From positions 1-64,000 of the forward strand of contig JADJGZ010000022.1 in NCBI GenBank assembly GCA_016707785.1: DNA of 64,000 nucleotides, written 5' to 3'. Below, one piece after another: positions 18,442 to 27,500 of this stretch. Under the pieces are notes generated by a model, which saw nothing but the letters and a program-made list of their open reading frames with translations, did not search any database and was not told the origin of the DNA. Position numbers and translations under genes: made by a program. The DNA is from Bacteroidales bacterium (GTDB lineage Bacteria; Bacteroidota; Bacteroidia; Bacteroidales; UBA4417). How positions within the stretch are numbered: position 1 is the stretch's first letter; each line of letters opens with the position of its first letter.

Positions 18442-19707
18442 CTAAAACAATTTTCGCCAATCTTTCAGCCTGGTAAAATCATCCTGGGTTATAAGCAAAT
18501 CCTTATACCATCCCTGGTATTCCTTTGCAAAGAACCAAAGGAATAACACAGAGGTAAATACATAGGAAATGGAGGTTGCCAAACCTGCTCCTGAAATACC
18601 AAATGAAGGAATGAGCATGAAATACAGCAGAACTGAGATAACCAGGCCTGCGGAAGATATTCGTGTATTTACATAATACCGGCCCGTCCCGGAATAATAA
18701 TGACCGAGTAAAATGGAAAAATTATAAATCAGCACCCCTGGCACCAGCGTCCAGATAACCTGTTTAACCTCTCCAAACCCGGGTCCAAAAATAAAACTAT
18801 AGGCAGAAACCGGCAGCACCAGTAATGGTATCATCAGAATAAGGCTCAAAAGGAATCCAAGTTTGATCAATTTCATGGTCATACCGGCTGACTTTTCTCT
18901 ATCATCAGAATTGGCCACCCATGAGTATTGTACCAGTGACATACTCTTTGCAATAAGCCAGATGGACTCAGCTATGGAAATACCATTACCAAATACACCC
19001 ACTGCAGCCAACCCTTTATACTCGCCGAGAACATAATAACTAAGCCGGAAACTTAACAGTTGGGTAATGTGCGCTACCTGGTTCTGAAGGCCATACCTGA
19101 ACATCTGACTGACAACAGGCAGAAACTGAATAATGGGGAACAATTTCAAGCCTGCTAAATACTCCCTGACCTGGAATGTACTTATCAGCAAACATAACCC
19201 AAGGGAAACATAGAGTGAAATTATATAGGCATTTACCGACATCAAGCCAAACCCCAGGAAAGACACCAGCAGTGAAATCACCAGTATTACCGACTGCAAC
19301 CAGACCAGTTGATTTGATTCTTTGATCCTCTGTTTCCCAATCAGCAAATTGGAATGAATACTCATGAATGAATTGATCACAGCCAGTATGCTGATATGTA
19401 GAACAAACTCTGCCTCCACCAGTCCTGTGAAGTAAAGGACTATACAGGATGCAACTCCCATGAGCAATGTCCAGGCATAGGAAGGGACAAGCAAAAGATA
19501 AGCTTCAAAGCGAGGTACCAGGTATACCAATGTTGCCCCACCCACCAGGTTGGAAAAAATAAGGATGAAGCTGATGGTCGTAATAATAATACTCTGGCTC
19601 CCCTTCCCTTCCGGACCAAGATATCTCGATAACAGGACGGCGATCAACAGGTTTATCACAGCTGAAAAAGCCCGGATTCCGAAAGTATGGATGATCTTTT
19701 TCAGCAT
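18442..19707 (-). CDS. Polysaccharide flippase-like membrane protein (MOP/Wzx superfamily)
   Basis: 421 residues with about 12 hydrophobic membrane segments and no signal peptide. The N-terminus (IRAFSAVINLLIAVLLSRYLGPEGKG) is the classic start of oligosaccharide flippases of the MOP superfamily, with the GPEGKG loop conserved. Such proteins move lipid-linked oligosaccharide units across the inner membrane. It is next to a methyltransferase and a glycosyltransferase, consistent with surface polysaccharide assembly. The spacer before it (19708-19981) is full of tandem repeats, so its promoter is hard to recognise. Confidence 0.85.
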   Translation of the reverse strand: MLKKIIHTFGIRAFSAVINLLIAVLLSRYLGPEGKGSQSIIITTISFILIFSNLVGGATLVYLVPRFEAYLLLVPSYAWTLLMGVASCIVLYFTGLVEAEFVLHISILAVINSFMSIHSNLLIGKQRIKESNQLVWLQSVILVISLLVSFLGFGLMSVNAYIISLYVSLGLCLLISTFQVREYLAGLKLFPIIQFLPVVSQMFRYGLQNQVAHITQLLSFRLSYYVLGEYKGLAAVGVFGNGISIAESIWLIAKSMSLVQYSWVANSDDREKSAGMTMKLIKLGFLLSLILMIPLLVLPVSAYSFIFGPGFGEVKQVIWTLVPGVLIYNFSILLGHYYSGTGRYYVNTRISSAGLVISVLLYFMLIPSFGISGAGLATSISYVFTSVLFLWFFAKEYQGWYKDLLITQDDFTRLKDWRKLF

Positions 19708-19724
19708 GTCTGATGTCTGATGTT

Positions 19725-19783
19725 GGATGTTTGATGTCGGATGTTTGATGTCGGATGTTTAATGTCGGATGTTTGATGTCGGA
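19725..19783. repeat. Tandem 14-bp repeat (GGATGTTTGATGTC, about four copies)
   Basis: Units begin at 19725, 19739, 19753 and 19767. The third differs by one base (GGATGTTTAATGTC). Each unit is itself two degenerate 7-mers (GATGTYK). Degenerate copies continue to about 19855. It lies just upstream of the flippase start codon. Confidence 0.85.
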
Positions 19784-19873
19784 TTGCGGATGTATGATTG
19801 CGGATTTATAATTGCGGATGTCGGATGTTTGATGTTTTATTTATGATGTTTAATGTATGATTTTGGATTTTGG

Positions 19874-19889
19874 TCCGCCAACTGGCGGA
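19874..19889. repeat. REP-like palindrome (TCCGCCAACTGGCGGA)
   Basis: A 7-bp perfect stem with a two-base loop, between the two tandem repeat tracts. Almost the same palindrome recurs at 24462-24477 (one base different), so it is a dispersed repeat in this genome. Confidence 0.7.
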
Positions 19890-19899
19890 TGGCTCTTGG

Positions 19900-19990
19900 A
19901 TTTTACATTTTACATTTTACATTTTGCATTTTTCATTTTGTATTTTGCATTTTTCATTTTGCATTTTTCATTTTGCATTTTTCATTTTGC
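19900..19990. repeat. Tandem 7/14-bp T-rich repeat (CATTTTGCATTTTT)
   Basis: A run of units alternating CATTTTG and CATTTTT (earlier copies ACATTTT) reaches the last codons of the glycosyltransferase on the opposite strand, whose TGA stop lies in the repeat. It is AT-rich and low in complexity, and no coding frame is supported. Confidence 0.85.
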
Positions 19991-21169
19991 ACTAAGAACC
20001 TCCTGGTAAACCTCCCATATCTGCCGTCCGATAACTTCCTGGCTGAAATGATCCAGTGCATATTGCCTGATTTGTTGTTTATCAAATTCAGCAGGATGAT
20101 CCAGCATAAATTCAACTTCCCGGAGCAATGCATCTTCATCTTCTGATGGGACCAACCTGCCAAGGCTCAAATGAATATGCTCAGCAATGCCTCCTACATT
20201 CGTTGAAAGAAAAGGGACACCACAAGCAAAACTTTCAGGTATTACTACCGGCAAATTCTCATATCGGCTGAACATCAACTGAAAATCAGCTTGTTGCATC
20301 AATTCCGATAATTCTTCATTTTCCCTCAACCCGGTAAAATAGACAAACCGATCCTTAAGGTGCATCTCCTCAGCCAACCTAACCAATTTATTATAATGGA
20401 TCCCTTCTCCAACCATTGTGCAATACCAGTCCTGCCGTTTTGCAGCGAGACGTTTGAGCACTCTCAGAATGCCTGAGATATTTTTCTGGTTATCATCAAA
20501 ACAGGAGACATGCAGAATCATTTTTGACTGAAGTTCATTCTTTTGTTTTGCCGGTTTAAACATATTAATATCGACAACGTTGGGAATTACATGGTAATGC
20601 TTGTTTGTCAAACCATGCAGTTCCATAGCTCTCTGAAGGTTTTGGGTAACAGGCAGCACTGCAGATGCATTCCTGACAATCCTTTTTGTAAGCCATTTTC
20701 TGAGAAAGCCCTTGTAGTTATCCATGCCCGGAAGATAGCGGGTCCAGTGTTCGGTGATCACGTATGGAGTTCCTTTGCTAAACTTTTCAAATAATGCGAT
20801 AATCCCACAACGGGTTAAAACATTCACATGGATGAGGTCAGGGTGCCAGTTATTCTTTTTAAGTTTCTGAAATCCAATTTGATGGGCTCTGAAAAACCTG
20901 ATAAGATTGATTATTGAGTCAAGAAAAGCAATATTGGTATGACTGGCCCGATAATACACACTAACTTCATGAATATCAAATTCCTCAGAAACTACTGTTT
21001 CATAAGTTGGTGTATCCCTTTCAAAATTCAGGTGTACATAAAGCACTGCGATATCAGCATAATCCTTCACTGACATGGCATGCCTGCGAATAAACAGTCC
21101 GGGCATAGGATCCCTGCGGTTTGGGTACCACCTTGGCAAATAAAGTATCCTTGGTTTTCCTGTCTTCAT
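19982..21169 (-). CDS. Glycosyltransferase family 4 (GT-B fold)
   Basis: 395 residues from the ATG at 21169 (MKTGKPRILYLPRWYPNRRD). The N-terminal Rossmann half ends near ASAVLPVTQNLQRAMELHGL; the C-terminal half has the donor-binding EX7E motif PVVIPESFACGVPFLSTNVGGIAE. It transfers a sugar from an activated donor onto a growing surface polysaccharide, probably at the cytoplasmic face of the membrane. It belongs with the neighbouring flippase and methyltransferase. The last codons and stop lie in a tandem repeat tract, so the extreme C-terminus may vary between strains. Confidence 0.9.
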   Translation of the reverse strand: MKTGKPRILYLPRWYPNRRDPMPGLFIRRHAMSVKDYADIAVLYVHLNFERDTPTYETVVSEEFDIHEVSVYYRASHTNIAFLDSIINLIRFFRAHQIGFQKLKKNNWHPDLIHVNVLTRCGIIALFEKFSKGTPYVITEHWTRYLPGMDNYKGFLRKWLTKRIVRNASAVLPVTQNLQRAMELHGLTNKHYHVIPNVVDINMFKPAKQKNELQSKMILHVSCFDDNQKNISGILRVLKRLAAKRQDWYCTMVGEGIHYNKLVRLAEEMHLKDRFVYFTGLRENEELSELMQQADFQLMFSRYENLPVVIPESFACGVPFLSTNVGGIAEHIHLSLGRLVPSEDEDALLREVEFMLDHPAEFDKQQIRQYALDHFSQEVIGRQIWEVYQEVLSAK

Positions 21170-21433
21170 GATTGTAATCCTTGCCAAATGTAAAAAATCA
21201 ATGGATATAAGTGCAATCAATGAGTTAATCCGATCATATTTGACTCTTCAAAGGGAGAAATACATAAATGGTTTACGAAACTATGGCAGTAGTAAATATT
21301 GGCACGTCAATTGATTATAAATGGCAACTTAACATAAAGGTAGTAATCTCCGCACTAAATTTGGCAATAATGTGAAATGCTCCATTTAGTTGTTAAAGAT
21401 TCATATTTACTTACGCCTTAATGTATCTAATAG

Positions 21434-21441
21434 TATTTTTG
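21434..21441 (+). promoter_or_regulatory. Candidate -7 box for the thioredoxin-like gene
   Basis: TATTTTTG fits TAnnTTTG and lies 35 bases before the ATG at 21477. No good -33 box is visible at the usual distance. Confidence 0.3.
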
Positions 21442-21476
21442 TAGCGTTTTAATCAGTCAATTATTGTACATACCAC

Positions 21477-22500
21477 ATGAAAACAGACTTTAAACGAATT
21501 CTAATCCTTGCATTTTTTTCAATTTCTCTTTCTTTTTTCTCCAAAAGCAGATGCCCAGGTTACAACTGATACCGTTGTTTACTGGAAAACAATGGAAGAA
21601 GTGATCTCATTAAGAAGTAAGGATCCTAAACCTGTAATGGTATTTTTTAATATGCCAGGCAAGGATACCTGTACAATGATGCTTGAGAATATTTTTACAA
21701 AAAGAGAGATCTGTACTTATCTGAAGCCTCGTTTTTATCCGGTTATTGTTAATGTTACGGACAGCGCAATCCAATGGTTAAATGGGAAAACTTATTTTAT
21801 AAAAAAGGGTGAGCAGATCAACAGTATTGTAACTGAAGTTCTGGGCAAAGAGCCTGTATATCCTTCCTTTTTATTCTTCAGCAAGGAGAATTCCGGAATT
21901 GTGATGAAAGGATATAAAAGCCGGTATGAAATGAGGTCAATCCTGGTGTATTTTGCGGAAGAAATTAACAAGACCACCCCATTTCATCTGTGGTTTCAAT
22001 CCTACCAGGTCGCTTATCCTATGATCAATATGGCTAAGATGTTGGAAAACCCAATCAAATGGCATACCCTCAGCGAGGCTCTGGAACTTCAGAAAAAAGA
22101 GCCTAAACTTTTATTCATCAATTGGTATGCCCGTTTAAATGTTGGTTCACAGGTGATGCTTTTCAATGCTTTTGAAAATCCAACAGTTGCTGAATACCTG
22201 AACAAGAATTTCTATTGTGTACGTCTTGATGCACAAACAAAAGATACCCTGGTGTGGGATAAACCCTATTTTAACCTGATGAAACCTGAGAAATTTCATG
22301 AACTTGCAACATTACAACTCGGTGATTCTTACAAGTTCCCATCGCTCCTCTTTTTTAGCCCGGATAAGAAAGAAATCTACAAACAACAGTCCTACCTGGG
22401 ACCATTGAACTTCTATGCTTTAATCAATTTTGTAGGTTCAGGCGCCTATAAAACGAAAAAACTGGCCGAATACATCAAAACCTTTAAGGCCGATATCTAA
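21477..22500 (+). CDS. Secreted protein with two thioredoxin-like domains, frameshifted in its signal peptide
   Basis: The frame open from 21508 to 22500 lacks a normal start, while an ATG at 21477 in another frame encodes a good signal peptide (MKTDFKRILILAFFSISLS). Removing one T from the run at 21513-21519 or 21533-21538 joins them to give about 340 residues cleaved near SPKADAQ. The mature part holds two related units: WKTMEEVISLRSKDPKPVMVFF and WHTLSEALELQKKEPKLLFIN, each followed by a NxFxxxEICTYLKPRFYPVIVNV-like strand. These are thioredoxin-like folds of the kind seen in thiol:disulfide or DUF255-like proteins, but neither unit has a CXXC active site, so redox activity is doubtful. 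The role is unknown. Confidence 0.72.
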
Positions 22501-22583
22501 AGAATTACAAAAGCCTCAGCGCTTCATTCAAATTTTCTTTCTTCGGGAAATGGTTCATTTATCGGTATCAAACCTTTGATATT

Positions 22584-23105
22584 CTATAGCTGACCGGATA
22601 GTAAATCTTCAATGAACCTGATGGCATTTTGCTTTCGCATCTCACCCAGGTCGCTTACAATTTTGTAGTTTGCATGGATCTCTTTCAGCACAGTTTCATA
22701 CCTTTTGAATAATTCATCCCGCATCTCCGGATGTTCCCTCAGGGGATCATATTCCCATGGCAGATCAGTATTGCATAGTAAATAGAGATCGTACCTGTGA
22801 TTGTACACCTGTTCTAAAATCCAGGGATGAACGGATTGAAATTTCACCTCACTCCAGATTCGGGTTACAATAAAATCCGTATCGCAAAACAAGATTCCCG
22901 ATGCATCCAACAATCCTTTTTCCTCTTTTCGGAGTTGTCCTTCAGCAATCTTGAGAATATCATCAAAGCCATATTTTCCCTTTGATTGCTCCAGGTATTC
23001 ACGGGCATATTCCGGCACCCAAACTGTCCCATAATGTTCAGCTAACTGCTCAGCCAGCCATGACTTGCCTGTTGATTCAGGCTCTGTTATCGCGATCCGT
23101 AACAT
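22584..23105 (-). CDS. Nicotinamide riboside kinase-like ATPase (NadR C-terminal domain family)
   Basis: 173 residues. The P-loop is EPESTGKS (residues 8-15). VWVPEYAREYLEQ, FCDTDFIVTRIWSEV and LYLLCNTDLPWEYDPLREHP match the ribosylnicotinamide kinase domain of NadR; the N-terminal adenylyltransferase domain of full NadR is absent. Expected reaction: phosphorylation of nicotinamide riboside to NMN with ATP. The start at 23105 overlaps the pnuC stop (TGATG), indicating translational coupling. An in-frame ATG at 23138 inside pnuC is less likely. With pnuC it forms an uptake-and-trap module for NAD precursors. Confidence 0.88.
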   Translation of the reverse strand: MLRIAITEPESTGKSWLAEQLAEHYGTVWVPEYAREYLEQSKGKYGFDDILKIAEGQLRKEEKGLLDASGILFCDTDFIVTRIWSEVKFQSVHPWILEQVYNHRYDLYLLCNTDLPWEYDPLREHPEMRDELFKRYETVLKEIHANYKIVSDLGEMRKQNAIRFIEDLLSGQL

Positions 23106-23719
23106 CAGGCCATTGATTTTTTGAAACGTTTTCTCCATTCAATATATCCCATAATGGCCAGAACCAGGAAAACTATATATTGGAATCCTGTGAATGCCAG
23201 GCCTTTGTATGCGAACAGCGGAATCACCAAAGCATCCCCGATTATCCAGAAAATCCAGTTCTCTACTTTTTTGATAGCCATCAACCACATTGCTATAATA
23301 AACAAGGCTGTGGTAAATGAATCAAAATCCGGAACAGTACTATCTGTAAAACGTACTAGGACGAATCTTACAATTATATAGAAGACCAAAACTGCTACTA
23401 TGGCATATATCCATTGAATTCTGTTAAGGACCGAGATCGGGAGTTGATGACTTTCGCTATCCTTATGTGTCCATCGATACCATCCATATACACTCATGAG
23501 AAAATAAAATGCATTGATACCCATATCAGCATACAAACCGGCATGAAAACACAGGTATACATAAATCAATACATTGATAATTCCGGTGGGATAAACCCAG
23601 ATATTTTCCTTACGGGCATACCAAACACTTAACAAACCAAAAATCACTGCGATGAATTCAGTGAGGGAAGTGTTCAACAGATTTTGATAAACCTCGGAAA
23701 AGAGGGTAGCTAACTCCAT
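23105..23719 (-). CDS. pnuC: PnuC-type nicotinamide riboside transporter
   Basis: 204 residues from the ATG at 23719, with about seven hydrophobic segments. Family sequence: VIFGLLSVWYARKENIWVYPTGIINVLIYVYL, LYADMGINAFYFLMSVYGWYRW, NWIFWIIGDALVIPLFAYKGLAFTGFQYIVFLVLAIMGYIEWR. PnuC moves nicotinamide riboside across the inner membrane by facilitated diffusion. The coupled NadR-type kinase supports this substrate over thiamine (PnuT) for this member. A TTG 12 bases upstream is also possible. A -7-like TACCTTTG lies about 20 bases before the ATG. Confidence 0.92.
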   Translation of the reverse strand: MELATLFSEVYQNLLNTSLTEFIAVIFGLLSVWYARKENIWVYPTGIINVLIYVYLCFHAGLYADMGINAFYFLMSVYGWYRWTHKDSESHQLPISVLNRIQWIYAIVAVLVFYIIVRFVLVRFTDSTVPDFDSFTTALFIIAMWLMAIKKVENWIFWIIGDALVIPLFAYKGLAFTGFQYIVFLVLAIMGYIEWRKRFKKSMA

Positions 23720-23738
23720 GATATAGGGCAAGAATTGG

Positions 23739-23746
23739 CAAAGGTA
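23739..23746 (-). promoter_or_regulatory. Candidate -7 box for pnuC-nadR
   Basis: TACCTTTG on the minus strand, 19 bases upstream of the pnuC ATG, matches TAnnTTTG. No suitably spaced -33 box is seen. Confidence 0.3.
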
Positions 23747-23858
23747 GAAAAGTTCATTGATCCCCAGGACTAAGTATCAATAGCCAATTCATACGGTTCA
23801 AATAAAAGACATTTGCCTGAAGCGGTATTTTAGTAATTTTGACCTAAATCTCTGTTTC

Positions 23859-24422
23859 ATGCTGAAGCCTTATGCATTCATAGCACTAACACTATTCTTG
23901 ATTGCCGGATTAAGCAGTTGCCTGACCTGTGAAAAGAAAGAGTACACATTTCAAATGACCGGTGAAAACTCGGGACGATTAACCATTCGGTATATCAATA
24001 TTTTCTCCAACTCTCTTGATTCTGCAGGTGAGCTAAAAGTGGATTATGATGAGCTGATGGATATGTGGTTGAATGGAGAAAAAATAGAAAGGGATTTTCC
24101 TAAAGCCACAAAATTCAAAAAACGGTTATTTGAACAGGATGGGCAACTTTGTGGAGAAGTTGTCATGGAATTCACTGATTTATCGGCAGTAAGACTATAT
24201 CAGCATCATAAACAAGGGCCATTTATGTTTAGTATGGGTGCTGTTAACGATGATGGGGAAAACTTCCAGCAATGCAACGGGGAATTCGGGGGTGAACATA
24301 TGCCTGTGATTTTCTGGCCGGCAGATACCAAAACCATGCGCTTTACAACCATTATTGCACGACCTGATTCGAGCACAGTAAGCATGCTTGACGCATGGAA
24401 ACAAAGCTCCAGGGGTAAGTAA
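23859..24422 (+). CDS. Hypothetical lipoprotein
   Basis: 187 residues beginning MLKPYAFIALTLFLIAGLSSC, a lipoprotein signal peptide with lipobox LSSC (Cys21) and a second Cys soon after (SCLTC). The mature part is mixed alpha/beta in character, with no motif I recognise. It stands alone, divergent from pnuC, and is followed by an inverted repeat that may end transcription. Real coding is supported by its length, signal peptide and normal composition. Confidence 0.7.
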   Translation: MLKPYAFIALTLFLIAGLSSCLTCEKKEYTFQMTGENSGRLTIRYINIFSNSLDSAGELKVDYDELMDMWLNGEKIERDFPKATKFKKRLFEQDGQLCGEVVMEFTDLSAVRLYQHHKQGPFMFSMGAVNDDGENFQQCNGEFGGEHMPVIFWPADTKTMRFTTIIARPDSSTVSMLDAWKQSSRGK

Positions 24423-24454
24423 TCCTGCAATCCATTTATACCGAATCGTGTAGA

Positions 24455-24538
24455 TTTGCGATCCGCCAACCGGCGGAGCAATTCCTTCTCCCGGTATAAC
24501 TCATTCTAAGCAGTTTCCGTCAGCCGACGGATCGCAAA
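24455..24538. repeat. Composite inverted repeat with two REP-like palindromes
   Basis: Outer arms TTTGCGATCCG (24455-24465) and CGGATCGCAAA (24528-24538) are perfect inverted copies. Inside them are palindromes TCCGCCAACCGGCGGA (24462-24477) and TCCGTCAGCCGACGGA (24516-24531). The whole could fold as a long structure or as two hairpins. It fills the gap between two convergent genes, could act as a terminator, and relates to the palindrome at 19874. Confidence 0.75.
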
Positions 24539-24558
24539 CCTGCCAGGCATGAGTATAC

Positions 24559-27500
24559 CTAATTTCTGAACCAGTCAATGGCTTTATTAAATTCATTGGA
24601 TTCGGAGTATTCCTTCGCCTGGTGCATAAAGGCCTGTAACCTGGTTTCAATGCTGCTATCTTCCTGTCCGTCGTAAGCATAATTTAACCATGGGATATTA
24701 TGATGATCTTTCCTGAAATCATTGGAAACAGCACATATAATAGTCCCCGGCATACAGGTGAATGGAAGTATATTCGCGACTCCGGAAATTTTCATTTCAA
24801 CCAATCCTGCTGCTGATCCCAGGGCAATGGGCGGATCACCGTCATAATCCTTATGAATGTAAGGACTGCAAAGTTCAAGGATACGATCTATTTCCAGGTC
24901 TTCCCGAAGGTTGAGATAACCTTTCACCTTATTAGTGAGTTGCTTTGCCGTGAAATGCTGGTAAACCTGCTGAAATTTTGATTTGAACAACCCTTTAATG
25001 TTTCCTTTCCACATGCTGTCGCGCCAATACCTGTAAGATGAATAATGAAGCCATTCACCAAATGGTGAGATAATGGTTTCGGCACCTAAGGCTTCGAGTC
25101 TCTCAATGAGGTGTCCGCTGCAAAATGGATTATCACGCATGAAAATTTCTCCGACTACAGCTATCACAGGTTTTCGGACAGTATAATCAGCTTTTATAGC
25201 GCTGAATTTTCTGCCTGCATTCTCCAAAATTACACCCAAATCTTTAGCCCCATTTTCTACCGAATGAATGAGATCATTCAGGCATGCCTGGTAAACGAGA
25301 TTTGTATCCCCTTTTATGATCTCATAGGGCCTTCTTTCCTGGAGAAGCCTTCTGAGTATATCCAATCCCACGATTCCACTCCAGGCATTCATCCGAAAAG
25401 TTCTTGATTTATCACCTGCAAGGTCAGCATAGGCGTCTTCATTGCTGGGGGTCATAATGTGGGCATCATTATACCCCAGTTTATCGAAAATGATACGGTG
25501 CAGTTTATTATAATCCCCAAATCGGCAAGGCCCATTATGGTCAGGCATGAAGAAGCTAACCTTTTTGGGATCAACATTGGGTTCCATGAGCTTTTTCAGG
25601 AAACTGCCTGTTGTACAGATGGCAGGAAAACACTCCTGTCCATTGGTATATTTTCTTGCAATTTCCAGATCCTCAGCATCCTGCATGGGAAGAACTTCGG
25701 CATCAATTCCACAACTTCGGGCTGCTGCAGCTATCACATGAACAGTATCACCGGCATAAGGCAAGTAAAGTTTTCGTCCGTCAAGACTCCTTGAATGTAG
25801 AATCTGTGAAGTAACAGCCTGACTGCTTGCTGCTTTTACTTTCTGATAACCGGCAAGACTATCCAGGAAGGCTTCACAGCGGGTTATTAACCCTGCATCT
25901 GCGCTATGCTCATCCACTTCAAGATGGAGATATGGCTTACCTTTCATTTCATTTCGCACAAAATGAGTGAGAAAAGAATCCGGACCACACCTGAAGTTGC
26001 CCAAATAAACAGCAAACAGTTGATCATTTTTCCGGATGATCCTGCTTGCAGACATGATCTTCTGACCATTGGGCCAATACATCATCCGATAATCACTAAA
26101 AATATTCTCATCCAATAATGGCAAAAAATCTACAGGTACAGGAAGCGTGTTAAGATTGATCAGTTTCTCCACAAGCCTCAGGTTGAGCAGAGGATCAGTA
26201 GTATTGTAAGGACGTCCGAGCAACACCAGGACTTTCTTATCTTCAGGCAGGTTGGCAAGTACTTCCTTCCCGCGCCTGATAACCCATTCGTCAAAGTTGA
26301 TTTGCTTAGCATCAGCAGTTTCTATACTTCTGAGCGTTTTTGATAAAGGGATGCCAAATTTCTCTTTCATAAATCCAGGCAATTCTTTCTTCAAGGCGCG
26401 TTCAAAATAGCGAAAATGAAGGGTCGGAGTCAGGAATTTATCCCTGGAATCAGAATCTGTAAAAGCACTTCTGACCATGAAGGGATAGGATTGTATCCAG
26501 GGACAATTGCAGTTATTCGTAGGGTTTTCCTTTGAACCTTTTGCATTCACTATGAAAGGAAGAAAAATAAAATCTACCTTTTTCTCCAGGAGGTTATTTA
26601 CATGTCCATGCACGAGTTCTACCGGGAGGCATGTTTCCGAAACCATCAGGTCAATGGAGCGTGTGACGATTTGCTGGTCAGAGGGATCAGAAATCACCAC
26701 TCTGAATCCAAGCTCCTCAAAGAAACTTCTCCAGAAAGGGAACTGTTGATAAAACACCATCAATGCCCGCGGAATTCCGACCGATATTTTTCCATTTTCC
26801 GGTTCCTCCCTGAAATCATTCATAAGCATTGATAGCCGTTCCTCGAAAAGATTTGGAATATCCCGGCCTTTTCCCTTTCGTTCTTCAATTTCATATTTTT
26901 CACAGCGTCCTCCATAGAAAAGTATCCTGCTCTCCCCTTCTACCTTTACCTTTTGAATCTCACAATGGTTGGTGCATGCATTGCATGAAAAACTTGAAAT
27001 AGAAAAAGGCATCTCACTGATATGAAACCCTTTGAACTTTGTCTTCTGACCAGGCACCATTGAATTCCGTGCAAGGATTGCGGCTCCGATTGCCCCGGTG
27101 ACATCAAAATGAGGCGGTATAATAATTGGTTTCCCGGTCACCTTTTCGAATGCCGCAACCACAGCTTTATTATTGGTAACACCACCCTGGAAGAAAATCT
27201 TTTTTCCAATGGGCTTATCACCTACCACCTTCTGAATATAATTCTGAACAATGGAATAAGCCAGTCCACCAACCAGGTCAGAAAGTCCTGCTCCTTTTTG
27301 CTGGTGGGAATTCAGATCCGACTCCATGAAAACCGTGCATCGATCTCCTAATCTGACCGGTTTTTCAGACTCCAATGCCATTCCGGCAAACTGGTCAATA
27401 ATACTGATGTCCAGTTTTTCAGATTGCTCTTCCAGGAAAGAGCCGGTACCGGCTGCACATACTTTATTCATCTCAAAATCAACGACAACACCATGCTCAA

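Noticed and set aside
19725..19990. Possible CRISPR array because of regular repeats
   Set aside because: Units are 14 bp and directly adjacent with no unique spacers, and there are no cas genes. It is simple tandem repetition.
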